Origin: Corythucha ciliata
Taxonomy: Eukaryota; Arthropoda; Insecta; Hemiptera; Tingidae
Reading direction: 5' to 3'
Length of the DNA stretch: 64,000 bases
NCBI GenBank assembly: GCA_038030265.1
Contig: CM075939.1
Span: 54,355,253 to 54,419,252, forward strand
Part shown: piece by piece, positions 21,375-33,976 of the stretch
Layout: every line of letters starts with the position of its first letter
How positions within the stretch are numbered: position 1 is the first letter of the stretch
Notes under the pieces: generated by a model
Told to the model about the DNA's origin: nothing
The model's input: only the letters and a program-made list of their open reading frames with translations
Database searches by the model: none
Translations under genes and position numbers: made by a program

Positions 21375-23400
21375 TTAATTAACGCTTAATACCTCAACAC
21401 TATGAATGCCATTGTCGAGCTAAGACCCTCCCACATTTCACTCACTTACAGATAATCGTTCTTCTACGCCTGTTAATGATGCTTTTGTCTGCATAATAAT
21501 ATCAAGCTTGGCTTTTGTTTTCTTCTATGCCATTAAAATAAAATGTAAGCAGACGAGGAAATATTATAAAGGTGGGAAATACTCAAACAGTTGGTGGTTA
21601 ACTCGGGTTTGAGGTTCTTAAGGTCATGCGGTTAAACCTTTTAAACTTTTAACCCTCCTAAGTCCATTTTTTTCTCATAAACAACAATCAACTTGGGATT
21701 GCCGCGTTTCAAACCCCAGCTTTTGGTTAAAAAAAAAAAAAAAAGCTTCAAATCTTGAACGTCCTCCACTTGCGGCCAAGTCGCTAATACCCGTTCAACC
21801 CTTCTCTCGTTAATTTGTGTTGATGAGTCTTTGTAGAAAAATGATCGATCGTGGTAGATACAGTCACTCAAAGAAAATGTTTTGGTGGCCGGCTATAGAC
21901 AGTTGGACTTGCCAAGACTAAGTGGTTTTTGGAACCCATGGAGGACGCCAATGACACACACACACACACACACTCATTTCTAACTTTATCACCAGGAATT
22001 CACACAACTCACGTTCTCTGTTGCCTGAAGGAAGGAATTCAGAGTCGCTTATTAAGCCCGTTACCTTTTTCTCACATTAGTCAATCCCTCTCCTACCACC
22101 ACACCTTTCCATTGACACAGGTCATCCCATACCCAAACAAAATACATAATAAGAGGAAAGTAGAAGTTGAACCCCCGTGTTTTTTTTTGTTTTTTTTCAC
22201 GGAGCCGTGGCTGGAGTGAGTAGGACTGTCTTATGTGATGTGTTGAACATTCCGAACGTCGTGTTTGAAAAAAATTCATTACAGCGATCCCCCATCGAGG
22301 GGGGTATCCAACCGACCCTCTGCTCATACGTTACACCACGGTGTAGTCCTTGCATTAACATTATCAATATCTTAAATAAATGCTGAACTAAAATGAGGCA
22401 ATCATTCAGGCAGCTACATGAAATTAGATTCCATCCCATACTGCCCTTCCGGTCGTGAGGGATTTGGCCTACCTTTTTTGGAATGAGAGCGTAAAAAAAA
22501 AATCCTACTCGTAATTATTATTATTACACGATATCGCCTCATCAACTGCCTTCCTTTGATTGATTTTTTATTGTTTTATATTATTGTGTAACAGGTTTAC
22601 CTAACTAAACAACAGGCCTTAATTAAAAAAACGGGAAAGAAGAGCCCTGGATGCTTGTTAACAGCGTTACAACAACAAGGTTTTTTTTTTGTTTTTTTTC
22701 TAGTGATTTTATATTATATAATTGAAACACAAAAACAAGCACTTTAGTGAACGTTAGGTAACTTATGCGTGAAAAAAGGGTAGCTTGTCTATCGCTCTAA
22801 CAAAAAAGCTACTTTTTTGACACTCGTAGTTAAATCAACAGCAGTGAACAACGTGCATTGAGAGGCCTGGGCTTATGGCTGGAGTTATGTAGGACCGCAC
22901 AAATATTTTAGGGGTGAACAAGCATTTTTTTCGCAGGACCAATCAGATTCTTGAGTCAAATTCAAGTTTCGTGGTTATTTTACCGACTTATGATGACCAG
23001 AATAGCCATTTTTGGTACAGGAAGATCCAAATTTGCGTATTGATAAAGACAATTTTCATACTGATAGATCAAATTTGTTTCGATTCACAGCCTCGGTGTC
23101 TTGGCCCAGCAGCCATGGCCCTTGGTGTTAAACATTGCCACTTTATAGATGGTGATGGGCTATATAGATAGTCTTGAGGTCTAAACGCGAGTGTTCTGAG
23201 AAAGATCGGCCTTATTATAGGCATCTTGGTGCCCCGGGAAAACATTTATTCGGTGCCCCTGATTGCAACGAAGATCCACCAACAAACAATTCAGGCATTT
23301 TTAGGGTCATTCTTCCCGGTCTTGGTCAAAAAGCCTCCGGTAACGAGGGGCGGCCGTCCGGTCGTTTTGCGTGATGTTTCTCAACTCCAGAGTAGCCTAT
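21375..23400. other. Unclassified non-coding, CA microsatellite
   Basis: (CA)n at about 21955-21973; A/T runs at 21728-21743 and 22680-22700. Around 23225-23350 are G/C-richer phrases seen in other repeats. No gene supported. Confidence 0.5.
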
Positions 23401-25545
23401 TGAGTTTCTTTCTAGATTCTTCGCGCTTAAATCGAGAAAAAGCGCCGGTTTTTAACCGGCTAAGTTTGAACAAAAAAAAATCCTACAATTCGATGCTGAA
23501 ATTAAAAAAAATACACAAATCGGTGATAAGATGAGGAAATTTGACGGGTATAACTGACAAAAAGCGCTATTCGTCATTCTGAAAGACAGCTGCTTTCTAT
23601 ACTTAAACTGAGAAAACGTATTCGCGGCTAAACTAGAGAAAATACGCTAATCTAGGTTCTAAGCCGTCCGTTTCGGGGGCAAGCACGAGGCCAAAAGTGA
23701 AGAAAATCGCTGGCTCATGGCTAAAATTGAGAATCAACAATCATTCGCAGCTAGAAAATTCGCTAGTTGTGAAACGAATCGCTATTTCAATGAAGAAATT
23801 CAGAAATTTGTGCTAAGTCACGGGTTAAAATTAAGAAAAAGTGCTGGCATTTGAAGCTAAAATTTAAAAAAAGCGCTGAATCACAACTGAACTTTGGGAA
23901 TTTTACTGGCGAAAATTTACTGCTGAAATTGACAAAAAGTGCGGATTCGAGGCCAATTGAGAAAGAACTATATCATTTGTAGCTATATAGAATTAAGAAA
24001 ACACTAATTCGAGCCTAACACGAGCGAAGGACCTATATTATTCGTGACTAAAATTAGGAAAAAATCCGTAATTCACAGATAGGATTGAAAAAAAAAACGC
24101 TATTACGAGGCTAATAATCAGAAAAAGTGCTAATTCACAGCCTCTAGCCGTATACCGTGGTGAGGGGGGTGGACCACCCCGGGCCGCTGCATTCGGATGG
24201 AGCACGTCTGAAGACGACAAAATTAAGATTTTCAGGTTTTTTATTATGTGGAAAAAAAACGCTAACTCGCTCTTGAAATTGAGAGAAAGCGCTATAGTTC
24301 ATGGTTGAAATTGAGAAAAACTAATACTAATAGCAGCTAATCCGCTGCCAAAATGAGAATGAAGGGCTCACAAAAAATTTGTGAGAAAAACCACTAATTC
24401 CCAGCTGAAATTGAAAAAAAACGCTATTACGAGGCTAATAATCAGAAAAAGTGCTAATTCGCAGCCTCTAGCCGTATACCGTGGTGAGGGGGGGCGGACC
24501 ACCCCGGGCCACTGCGTTCAGATGGAGCACGTCTGAAGACGACAAATTAAGATTTTTAGGTTTTTTATTATGTGAAAAAAAAACGCTAACTGGCTCCTGA
24601 AATTGAGAGAAAGCGCTATAGTTCATGGTTGAAATTGAGAAAAACTAATACGACAGTGGAATGTATATAAAATACGCTAATCCGCTGCTAAAATGAGAAT
24701 AAAGGGCTCACCATTCACTTCGATAATTGTTAAAAAGAGCTAATTCATCGGTAAAATAGATATAAAAAGACTTATTTCACTTATTTATTCGTGATTATAC
24801 GTTCAGCGTGCAAAAAATTTGTGAGAAAAACCACTAATTCCCAGCTGAAATTGAAAAAAAACGCTATTACGTAGGGGGCTAAAATTAAATCATTCACTTC
24901 GATAATTGTTAAAAGAGATAATTCGTCGGTAAAATAGATGTAAAAAGACTTATTTTACTCATTTATTCGTGATTGTGCGTTCAGCGAGCAAAAAAATTGT
25001 GAGAAAAACAACTAATTCCCAGCTGAAATTGAAAAAAAAAAACGATCCACGGACAGTTGCGGGGTTACTTCGTGACTGAAATTGAGAAAAAGCGCTAATC
25101 CACACGGCTAAAATTGAGAAAAATCGTTAAGATTAAGTATCACATTGAGACGGAACTTGAATTCGCGAGTAAAATTGAGACAAACCGTGATTTCCTGGCT
25201 ATAAAGTAGAGAAAAACGCTGTGACTCTTGGCTGAAATTGAGTAAGAGAACTCATTCGCAACTATGGAGAAAACGGTAATTCGTGAATTCTTGTGGCAAC
25301 TTGCTGGATTACAATGAAGAAAAAAAAACGCTAATTCATGTCTTAAAGAAAAGGAAAAGCGTCGATTTATTGAGTTGAAAAATGAGAAAAAGCGCAACAT
25401 CTTGCAGATAAAATTAAAAAAAAAAAAAAAAAAACGCTTTATTCGTTCTGTTCGCAGCTAAAATTGAGAAAACACCAACTCGCGGTTTCCGGGGTCAACT
25501 TCGTGGATGAAATCGAGAAAAAGACGTAAATTATTGCTACCTACT
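23400..25545 (-). repeat. F1 phrase-repeat array, reverse, with nested tandem copies
   Basis: About 2.1 kb of complement-orientation F1 phrases (aaattgagaaaaagcgctaa style). A ~324-bp unit starts at 24097 and again at 24421, including the G/C-rich island 'gccgtataccgtggtgaggg'. A shorter sub-unit (around 'atttattcgtgatt' and 'cccagctgaaattg') recurs near 24370, 24780-24870 and 24960-25040. A-run at about 25411-25434. Confidence 0.75.
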
Positions 25546-28500
25546 TTCAATTTAGAACAACTCTACTCAAAAACGGACAATTGTTGTCAACACAATCGTA
25601 ATTCAGCCTGTTTAATTCAGTCCTGTTTCTTCCAACATTTCAGGGGACTTGGCTATTAAGAGAACTGTTTATTCCAAACCACGTGGGACGTGCTTGCTGC
25701 GCGGACGCGGCGTGCCCCAAGAATCAGTTTTTATTGTCTATAACTGGTAATTTGAATTCACAAGTTGGACTGAATGCTGCAGAGATGCCCTATGATAACA
25801 ATTTAGAACCATTGCCATTGAAACGCATAAATACTTACCTCCTAGGTTTCACGAGTAGTGATTGTTTATAGCTGCGTTTTGCCCGTTTAGCTGCCCAGCA
25901 ACACGGAAAATACAAATAGAAAAAGGGGAATGCTCTGACTTCAGAGAATGAGAAAACGAGGAATGAAATAAATATTATTGAGAATTAATTTGTCCCAATT
26001 TTGGATACGCCTCTATGATTGGTATAGTACCACAAGGCCTAGCGGGGGGGTTTCCCTCCGCCTCGAAATCGTTACGCATCTGGCGGGGGTGACCTTACGG
26101 AACTGTGATTTGAAGACCGGTACCATGAGCTTTCTCACTTTAAAGCCCACGAAGAGAATTCAGAAAATTATCATATAAACCAAACGTCAATGATGGGTGG
26201 GGGGAGAGTGATTATTTAGGCTTGAGTATATAGAGCGAGTTAATATATTTCATGGCCTCATCGTTAATGAATACTATTTTGACCTTCTCCTCTTCCTCCT
26301 ACTCTTGGTCTCGTCTGACTCGACGATTTCCCTCCCTTTCTGCAACAATTCATAATACGTTGATGATTACACCCACCTAAACCCCGTTCCCAATCACCGC
26401 ATTGCCGCAAACCTGGTGGTGGTCAACCGCGTAATACGCGGGCACTTATACGTACAGTTTGCTCCCACACTTGACATCGTGGGGATGTTCACGCTCGGAT
26501 TTTAGGTTTCGATGGGGGAGGAAGAAGCGGAGTACTACAGTCTTATTTTTCGAGTGTAAATTATTTTGGATCCCTGAACTCTCAAGTAGAGGCACAAAAA
26601 CTTGAAGAATTTAAAGAAAATAAACGACACAACATGTTTGGTTGTTGTTGGGCTTGTCACTCCTCGAGTTAAAAAAATGAATAAAATTCTCCCGTGATCC
26701 CCTCCCGTTTGTTTCATTTCAGATGGTATAGAATAGGTGGAATTTTGCCTAAACGAACATTTTGTATACCCTTTGTCAAAATACTGCAAAATGGAGACAA
26801 ACAACTATTAAACAGAGGGGCATTTTAGAGTAATTTACAGAGTCCCCAATGCCATACATGTATACTGTACGAATCAACATAATTGCAATTAAGAATGCAA
26901 CGCCTTAAAACACTCGCAACTTGCAAAGAGGAAGCTAAAAATGTCAATATGGCCGACTAACAGGCGGGGTAGTAGCGGATTAACAATTACCAACTTTTAA
27001 TTGCTGTAACTTTTTCATGGAATTAACCGTTTTCGAACGACCTGGGCGTGGGAGGGGGGGGACTGAAGTTAAAGAATAGACGTGGAAGAGGGAGCGCGTA
27101 ATTCCCAGATGTCGCCACTTTGACGATTTTATAGGCGCTGCAGGACGAGGGATTGGGTTTAAAAATTCTCCCTTGAAGTATACAGAGAACAAGAAGTTAA
27201 AACGAACCGTCTCCCCTTCTTCACCACCGTCGCAACGTTTAAAACTACTAAAACGCAACTTCCCATACTACAGTCGAGTTAACACCCGCTAAAATGAAAA
27301 CTTTAAACGGTCGTTTAAGTTGGGGGTTCCAAATGCATCCTCCGCAGTAATAGAGCGGTTAATAACGATGTGAAAACTTTTGCACATTATTATAAAACTA
27401 AATCTCCTTCGGACATCGAATAAAAACAATTTTTTTTCTTTCCCAACACTGTTGATCATCTTCGGAATGGTTCGCTCATGAAGGGTGCCAAAACACACGT
27501 ACAACGAAAAAAAAAAAAAAAAAGAAATTATTAATAAGGAGGAGAGTGTTTTTTTGAGAGGAGAAGCATCCCGAGTCATGTTTTATGCAAAGCAGAGCGA
27601 GCAATCTCTACGTATTTATTTTTATTTTTTGGATAAAAATCCTGGTCTTTTGAGGCTTGATACTGCGGGTGCAGTAAAAACATGTTTTCTTAAAAACATA
27701 AAAATTTCTGATCCAGCACAGGACTTCTAAACTTCCGTCTTTTTATTATCATAAGGAGACCATTTTTCTTCATAAACATAAATCCAAGTTTTTTATGTAC
27801 TTATTTCAGCAATACAAAGAAGAATATAAAAATCTTGTTTCCTGGTTTTTATTATTTTTATTCTTATATTTTATTTACTTAAATTCTCCATTTCCATTGT
27901 TTTATTATGATATTCTTACTTCCTTGGTCAAGTCTCACTCACCTGTTGATATACGATGCGAGTAGGTAGAGCGAATAAAGATGTATGAGAGCTTCGTTAG
28001 CTCCCACGGGGGACTTATATAGAGAGGTATCTCCCCAGCATCCCACCCCCCCAACCCATTGTTGAGCCCTCCAGAGCGATACAATGAGAAAGTATAAGAG
28101 AAAGGGAAAGTAAATAAGGGATTTAAAAAAAAAATAAAAACCCAAATATTTTGACCTGTCTAGATAACTTTAATTTTTATACTTATTTCAAGTTATTAAA
28201 GTTCACAATCCCCTCTTTTTTGCCGCATTACTCTTAACCACCGTACAAGAGTTCTCGCCCAATAAATTGAGTCTACATATAGTGTTCGTTTTCGTTCGAT
28301 ATTGTGTGGTGGTAAAAAACAGAACGTCATGATGCGTGTCATTTGTCATTTCACTCTTTTTCTTCTGTACCAGATTCCCAGCTCCCCCCCCCCCCCAAAC
28401 ATGTACAAGAGTATCCGTATTTCTAAATTACATCCATTATTGTTTTCGAGTAGGTGTATCAAGTTTTAAAATCTGATCATTACTCGTACACACCTTTCGT

Positions 28501-28920
28501 TACCTACTTGAAAAAATTAACGAACCCAGCCGAAAATATAAAAATAAATAGTAGTGTTGGGCTATTTATAGTCAATTGACCTCCATGAAAATGGTAAATT
28601 GACGGGGCAATCGTTGACTGAAATGAGTTTGGTCGTCAATATCTGAGGCTCACAAGACGTTTCGGGCTAAATTCGGGGCAACTTTCGCAGAAATGAACCA
28701 AAAAAGGCCCCAGAACTTGTGAAGGTTGAACCTTTTGCGATAATGGTGAATATGACCAGCATGTATGATGGGCGAAAAGAGCGTTAGTAAGAAGGTTTCT
28801 CGACTCGAGAAAACCTACCACAAGGCATTTCACCCGTGCATAGGCCCATGCAGTGGTATGCACATGCGTCGCCAGTGGCAAGGGAGGGCAGCTGCTCCTT
28901 TCTGGAAATAGAGGGAAGCT
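25546..28920. other. Unclassified non-coding
   Basis: AT-rich, with homopolymers (A about 27508-27525, C about 28385-28396) and a small hairpin near 28579-28604. Several open frames of 60-95 codons exist on both strands; none shows a family motif or a credible splice context. Confidence 0.45.
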
Positions 28921-29394
28921 GAAAGCAACTAAACTTTTTTTTTTACTGTGAAGGTCTAGGGTGCATAGAGCACGTTTCAGTCACAAGATCATCAGCCTAC
29001 GAGGCTCCACTCGATCCCACCACTTAAATCACGCCTTGCGAGCCACAGTCGGCGTCAGCTTCGGTGAGCCAGAAGTTCTTCCCGCAACATAGTTCGCCGG
29101 ATCGAAGGTCGAAAGGCGCCTGCACTCATGGAAACAGGTTCATGAGCTTTATGGTCGCCACAATTACCAAGCTATAAAGGGAGCCTCGACAGAATAGCCC
29201 TGAAACCAATTTCGCTCTACGAAAAAGCAATTTCGTGGATTCTGCCACTAAAACAGGGACTCATAATAATACATATAAACTGCATCCAATACATTTCATG
29301 TTAGATGAGCAAAAATGGCAAATGGCAAAATGTTGGAGGAGCAAAAATGGCTAAAATTGAAAAATTGGAAAATTCGCGCATCTGTATAGTGAGA
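28921..29394. other. Unclassified flank left of copia element
   Basis: No gene seen. Ends at the target site GTTTA of the copia insertion (29395-29399). Confidence 0.5.
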
Positions 29395-29399
29395 GTTTA

Positions 29400-29782
29400 A
29401 CTTAAAAATGGGTGGAATTGCGTATGAAATAAAGAAGTGAGAATAAGAAATCAAATTGTATTTAAGGAATGAAAGAAATGACAAGGACTGAAACCGAGAA
29501 AAGGAGGATGAACAATATTATTTATTTTTTTTTAACATACGTCAAGCTAGAGAACCTATAATCAGACAGGTAAAATCACAGACGCCATGTTCGCTCTTAT
29601 CAATTATCAGTCTTGTAAAATCCACCTTTTGTGGATATCAACAAACCACCCCCAACCATTCTTATTAAACTGATAAGAACGAACATGGTGCCGTATGCGT
29701 CTACTCGTCTTTAAAGGTTCCTTAGTCAAGCATGTGATAACAAAATGGAGTGAGGCGTATTAATCGGATTATATTTACAACA
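29400..29782 (-). repeat. Copia 3' LTR, interrupted
   Basis: 29400-29547 and 29732-29782 together match the 5' LTR with few differences; 29548-29724 is a foreign insert. The minus-strand end is TTAAGT rather than the usual CA. Confidence 0.85.
29548..29724. mobile_element. 177-bp hAT-like MITE inside the copia LTR
   Basis: Imperfect inverted ends TAGAGAACCTATAA and TTTAAAGGTTCCTTA, flanked by GTCAAGC at 29541-29547 and 29725-29731 (7 bp, eighth base mismatched). An inner hairpin pairs 'cgccatgttcgctcttatc' with 'gataagaacgaacatgg'. The 5' LTR lacks it, so it landed after the copia insertion. Confidence 0.75.
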
Positions 29783-29789
29783 CTCGCCC

Positions 29790-31812
29790 TTAATCCGAAC
29801 AATACTCTTGAAGCCCCAGCATCTCCACGCATTTGAGATGTTTCGGACTGCTGAGACTTTTTGTCAGAAGATCCGCTGGCATTTGATCTGTAGGTACATA
29901 TCGAAGCTCCACCTTTCTGTCATTGACACATTCCCGGACGAAATGATGACGAATATCAATGTGTTTCGTCCGACCATGGCACACATTATTTTCCGACAAT
30001 TTTATTGCACTCTGATTGTCATTAAATATGACGACCGTTCTTTCGTGCGACGGCTGAAGCTCGTTTGACAGCCGTCGCAGATGAATCGCTTCTTTACAAG
30101 CTTCGGACAGGCCCATGTACTCAGCTTCCGTTGTCGAGAGAGCTACGGTCGGTTGTTTCTTACTTTCCCAAGAAATCAGACCGTTTCCATTCTTGAAGAC
30201 ATAACCAGTAGTTGACCTTCGATCCTTGTGGTCACCACCCCAGTCAGCGTCTGCGTAACCAGCCAAAAACGAGTCCGTTGTGCCACCTTCGTAGACCAAA
30301 CACAACTTTTCTGTCCCTTTGAGGTATCTGAGTATCCTCTTGGCCATCTGCCAATGAACTAAAGAGAAGGACGAGTTGAATCTGCTCAGGAAACTTACAG
30401 GCTGAGCGATGTCTGGCCTTGTGTTTACTGCCAGGTACATTAAACTTCCGATCAGATTCCTGTACGGCAGGTGGTCGACATTTCTTCCTGACGTATCCGC
30501 CTCCGCTTCCGCTAAGATTCCAGGTTCTAAAGGAGTGTTGACCGGCCTGCAGTTCGACATGTTGAACTTCGTCAAGATGTCTTCGATGTATTGCTCCTGG
30601 TCGAGATACACCTTTTCATTTTTCTTGTCCCGACGAATTCTGATCCCGAGACATTTACGAGCTTCACCAAGATTCTTTATCTTAAACGACTGCTCGAGAA
30701 TGGCGAATAAGCTGTCTCTATCGCAGGCATCTGAATAAAAAACAAAAAAATCATCAACATTAAGAGCAATAATAATTGTTGACCGTTTGCCCTTTTTTAT
30801 GAAGATGCATGGTTCCGAATGCAGACTACGATAACCGTGGCTCTTGAGTACTTCAATCACTTTGAAGTTCCAAGCCCTCGACGCTTGTTTGAGCCCATAT
30901 ATTGCTTTCTGCAAAAAACAAACTTTGTTTTCCGCTCCGTGTTCCACGAACCCCTCCGGTTGCTTCATATAGACGGTTTCCTGCAAATCACCGTACAAAA
31001 AAGCAGTTTGCACGTCGAAATGATCAATTTTTAATTTTAACTGTGCCGCTAAACTAAATAAAGAACGAATCGACGAGCGCCTAACTACGGGGGAAAAAGT
31101 TTCAAAATAATCTATTCCATAATGCTGCGAAAAACCACGAGCAACAAGTCTCGCCCTGTGTTTGACGTTTCCATTTCCGTCAACCTTGGTCTTATAGACC
31201 CACTTACAGTCCACAACCTTACAGTTCACTGGACGATCCACCAGTTTCCACACACCGTTTTCCTTCATGGAAGTCAATTCCTCTTCCATCGCCTTCATCC
31301 AGTTTTCACTGTCTGGCCGAGCCATCGCCTCTTTGTAAGTAGACGGATCTGAATTTTCTACTCCTCCGGCGAAATACAAAACAAAACCCGGATAATGATC
31401 CGGTGGTCTCCGATTTCGTTCAGGGTACCGTCTCTCATTCACCTCTTCAAAACCTTCAAAGTCTTCAGAACTCGAAAAATTTACTTCTTCATGAGACGAA
31501 TCGTCAACCTCTTCTGACAGAGGGGAGTTCAAAACATCACCAGACGTCGGTAATGCATCGTCCTCGTATATTTGAGTCTCCTGATTATCTGTTGGTCCAT
31601 CTGAAAAACACTCGACTTTGTTCTCTGTCTGTTTTTGCTCTACAAAAACTACGTCCCGAGCCCTGACAATTTTATTTGGATTTTCAAGATCGATCAAGCG
31701 ATATCCCTTACTTTCGGTGCAATATCCCACGAAGACCAGTTTACGACTTTTAGCATCCCATTTCTTTCGCTTCGTTTTGGGTATATGGGCAAAAGCTGTA
31801 CAACCAAAGACT
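29790..31812 (-). pseudogene. Copia reverse transcriptase and RNase H
   Basis: A 646-codon open frame (29790-31730) plus its upstream extension. RT starts at WKLVDRPVNCKVVDCKWVYK and continues with RLVARGFSQHYGIDYFETFSP and FDVQTAFLYGDL. The usual YVDD active site reads NVDD (ALNVDDFFVF, about 30740-30770); the two aspartates remain, but the Tyr is lost. RNase H follows (GYADADWGGDHKDRRSTTGY; ALSTTEAEYMGLSEA; FNDNQSAI; KHIDIRHHFVRE). It is the best-preserved part of the element, with no internal stop. Confidence 0.88.
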
Positions 31813-32215
31813 TAAATTTACTCGCTCACCTGACCATAACTGTTGCGGAACAAATCCTTCCACCGCGCTGTGTGGTTCTCTGTTCTTGAGGTAGACAGCA
31901 GTATTACATGCTTCTGCCCACAGACTTCTCGGCATGGATGAATCCAGCAACATGGTACGTTCCATTTCACAGATAGTTCGATTGGCACGTTCGGCTACGC
32001 CATTTTTCTCCGGTGTGTACGGAATCGTAAGCTCATGACGCACTCCATTTTTCCTGAGATAGCCTGTAAACTCCGAATTGACATACTCCGTCCCGTTATC
32101 CGTTCTGATGGCTTTAATTTTTAATCCAGTCTCGTTCTCCACTAACGCTTTAAAATCCAGAAAAGTTTGGAACGCCTGACTTTTTGATTTTAAGAAATAA
32201 GCGAACATCATCCGA
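31813..32215 (-). pseudogene. Copia integrase core
   Basis: Holds the second and third catalytic positions: IRTDNGTEYVN and TPEKNGVAERANRT. Upstream, the segment usually between the first D and FLKSK is shortened at the frameshift. Downstream a small deletion near 31815 shifts the frame again into the next part. Joins retrotransposon DNA to target DNA; here not functional. Confidence 0.8.
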
Positions 32216-32219
32216 CCTT

Positions 32220-33065
32220 GCACCTCCAACAGATACCTCCGACATCGGCCCACATAGATCGGAATGAACAAGCTCGAGTTTCTGTGACTTCCGGCGCTCA
32301 CTATGTTTGAATGGATCGCGATGTTGCTTACCCAAAATGCATGGCTCACAATGAGTAGAATCACTGTCATCGAAATTCACACCACTGACCAAACCATCTC
32401 GCAGTAACTCTGCCGATTTACGGTTGATGTGACCGAGCCGCTTGTGCCACAAAGCGTACGAAGCTTTTTCCCGGCAGGTAACCGAAAAAACTGTTTTGCT
32501 GTTGGGAATACTCACGTCGTTCAGCTTATAAACCCCTCCAACCGGTGAACCAGTAGCCACAGCCTCGCCCTCAACATTGCATTCCGACTCGAGAAAAATG
32601 CGACAACCTTTTGAATCAAAATGTACGCACAAACCTTTCTGAGTCATCTGGAAAACCGACAAAAGATTTGCAGAAGCATCCGGGGCATAAATCATGTCAT
32701 GAATTTGACGGGGTTCCCCTCTAATTTTTATTTCGACGTCACCAGATCCTGAAAATTCTAACGAATGTTTTTTATTTGAACAAGCTAGTTTACCGTTGAC
32801 GTCTTCACGATAATTCCGCAACCAATCTTTCCGCGGAGTTAAACTAGTCGAACAACACGAGTCAATAAAAATATCGTCTCGAGAAAAATCGGTGACGGCG
32901 AACGCACCAAATAGACTCCACTTTTTTTGCCTACTTGAGCCTTTTTCTCCGGCCAAACCTCCAGACGAATTCCGTTCATCCTTTACAGGAACTTTCGAGC
33001 ATTCTGATTTAAAATGACCTTTCTCATTACATCGAAAACAACGTACATTTTTCTTATTATTTCCA
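32220..33065 (-). pseudogene. Copia zinc knuckle, protease and integrase zinc domain
   Basis: Continues from gag after the frameshift. CFRCNEKGHFKSEC is a CCHC knuckle. The protease site reads FIDSCCSTSLT where copia proteases have DSG(A/C)S, so the catalytic glycine is replaced by Cys. Then the H-H-C-C integrase zinc region (LWHKRLGHIN ... CEPCILGKQH) and the first integrase acidic residue in LVHSDLCGP. The frame breaks near 32210-32220 with loss of a few codons. Confidence 0.8.
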
Positions 33066-33692
33066 GGGACATTTTTTTTTATTTTTGAGCAAAAGTGCAC
33101 ACTCATTTTTTGTTGTACTACTGACCGATTTAAGATCCTCCTGGAGTAACTGAACACGCACCAACTCAGACGTGATCCGAACAGACGAGTTTTCCAGTGC
33201 AATTCGCATGGGTCTATATTCTTGCGGTAGTCCTCTCAACATGATAACTGCAATGAAATCGTCATCTAATCCCTTACCAATGTCCTCCAATTTGTGAGCA
33301 ATGGTCATGATTGACGTGACGTAGTCATGCATCGATCCATGCTTGTCGAGTCTTTGATCCAGCAGGGCATCGATCAAACTAATCCTCCTGTTTAAGCCCT
33401 TGTCTTCGAAAGATTTAGACAGCTCGTCCCAAGCCTCCTTCGCCCTTGAACAATTTCGAATATAAGGATAAATGTGTGGTTCTACGTACAAACCAATTGT
33501 GGCCAGCGCGTCCGCGTCTTTTTCCGGATCCGGGGTCTTCCCTTCCCCGTATGCATCCCCGGTTATGTACGCCCACAACTTCTCCTTGATCAGGACATTC
33601 TTCAGCGCGAATTTCCAGTTGTTGTAGTCATCACTACCACTTAATTTGCCGACCGAAGGAAAACCACTGACTCGAACCGCTGCTCCCGACAT
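33057..33692 (-). pseudogene. Copia gag
   Basis: Gag of the copia element. A good start is the internal ATG at 33690-33692 (MSGAAV); the frame has an upstream ATG too. Contains LSGSDDYNNWKFALKNVL and the central copia-gag helix region (HDYVTSIMTIAHKLEDIG, ALENSSVRITSELVRVQLL). The frame is lost in the A9 run (33072-33080 on the complement) just before the zinc knuckle. Confidence 0.8.
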
Positions 33693-33769
33693 GACCGCGA
33701 ATTCCGGTGCGAACAACTTCGAACTACCTTCTCACTCAACTTCTTGCTTCAGACGCTGGGCCCATAACC

Positions 33770-33971
33770 ACTTAAAAATGGGTGGAATTGCGTATGAAAT
33801 AAAGAAGTGAGAATAAGAAATCAAATTATATTTAAGGAATGAAAGAAATGACAAGGACTGAAACCGAGAAAAGGAGGATGAACAATATTTTTTTTTTTTT
33901 TTTTTTAACATACGTCAAGCATGTGATAACAAAATGGAGTGAGGCGTATTAATCGGATTATATTTCCAACA
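33770..33971 (-). repeat. Copia 5' LTR (202 bp)
   Basis: Uninterrupted LTR with a T run at 33889-33906, flanked on the inner side by the primer-binding site and on the outer side by GTTTA. Confidence 0.85.
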
Positions 33972-33976
33972 GTTTA

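Larger units (their letters stand above)
29400..33971 (-). mobile_element. Ty1/copia LTR retrotransposon, both LTRs, broken frames
   Basis: Minus-strand element with a 202-bp 5' LTR (33770-33971) and a 3' LTR (29400-29782) that carries a 177-bp insertion. Target duplication GTTTA at 29395-29399 and 33972-33976. On the minus strand the 5' LTR starts TGTTGGAAATATAATC; next to its far end is GGTTATGGGCCCAG (complement of 33756-33769), which matches the internal initiator-tRNA-Met primer site known from Drosophila copia. Domain order is gag, zinc knuckle, protease, integrase, RT, RNase H, the copia order. At least three frame breaks. Confidence 0.92.

Noticed and set aside
23400..25545. CRISPR-like array
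   Set aside because: The repeats are degenerate with irregular spacing and no constant spacers, in a eukaryotic context.
29808..31889. Plus-strand frames opposite copia pol
   Set aside because: Antisense of the RT/RNase H frame; no motif of their own.
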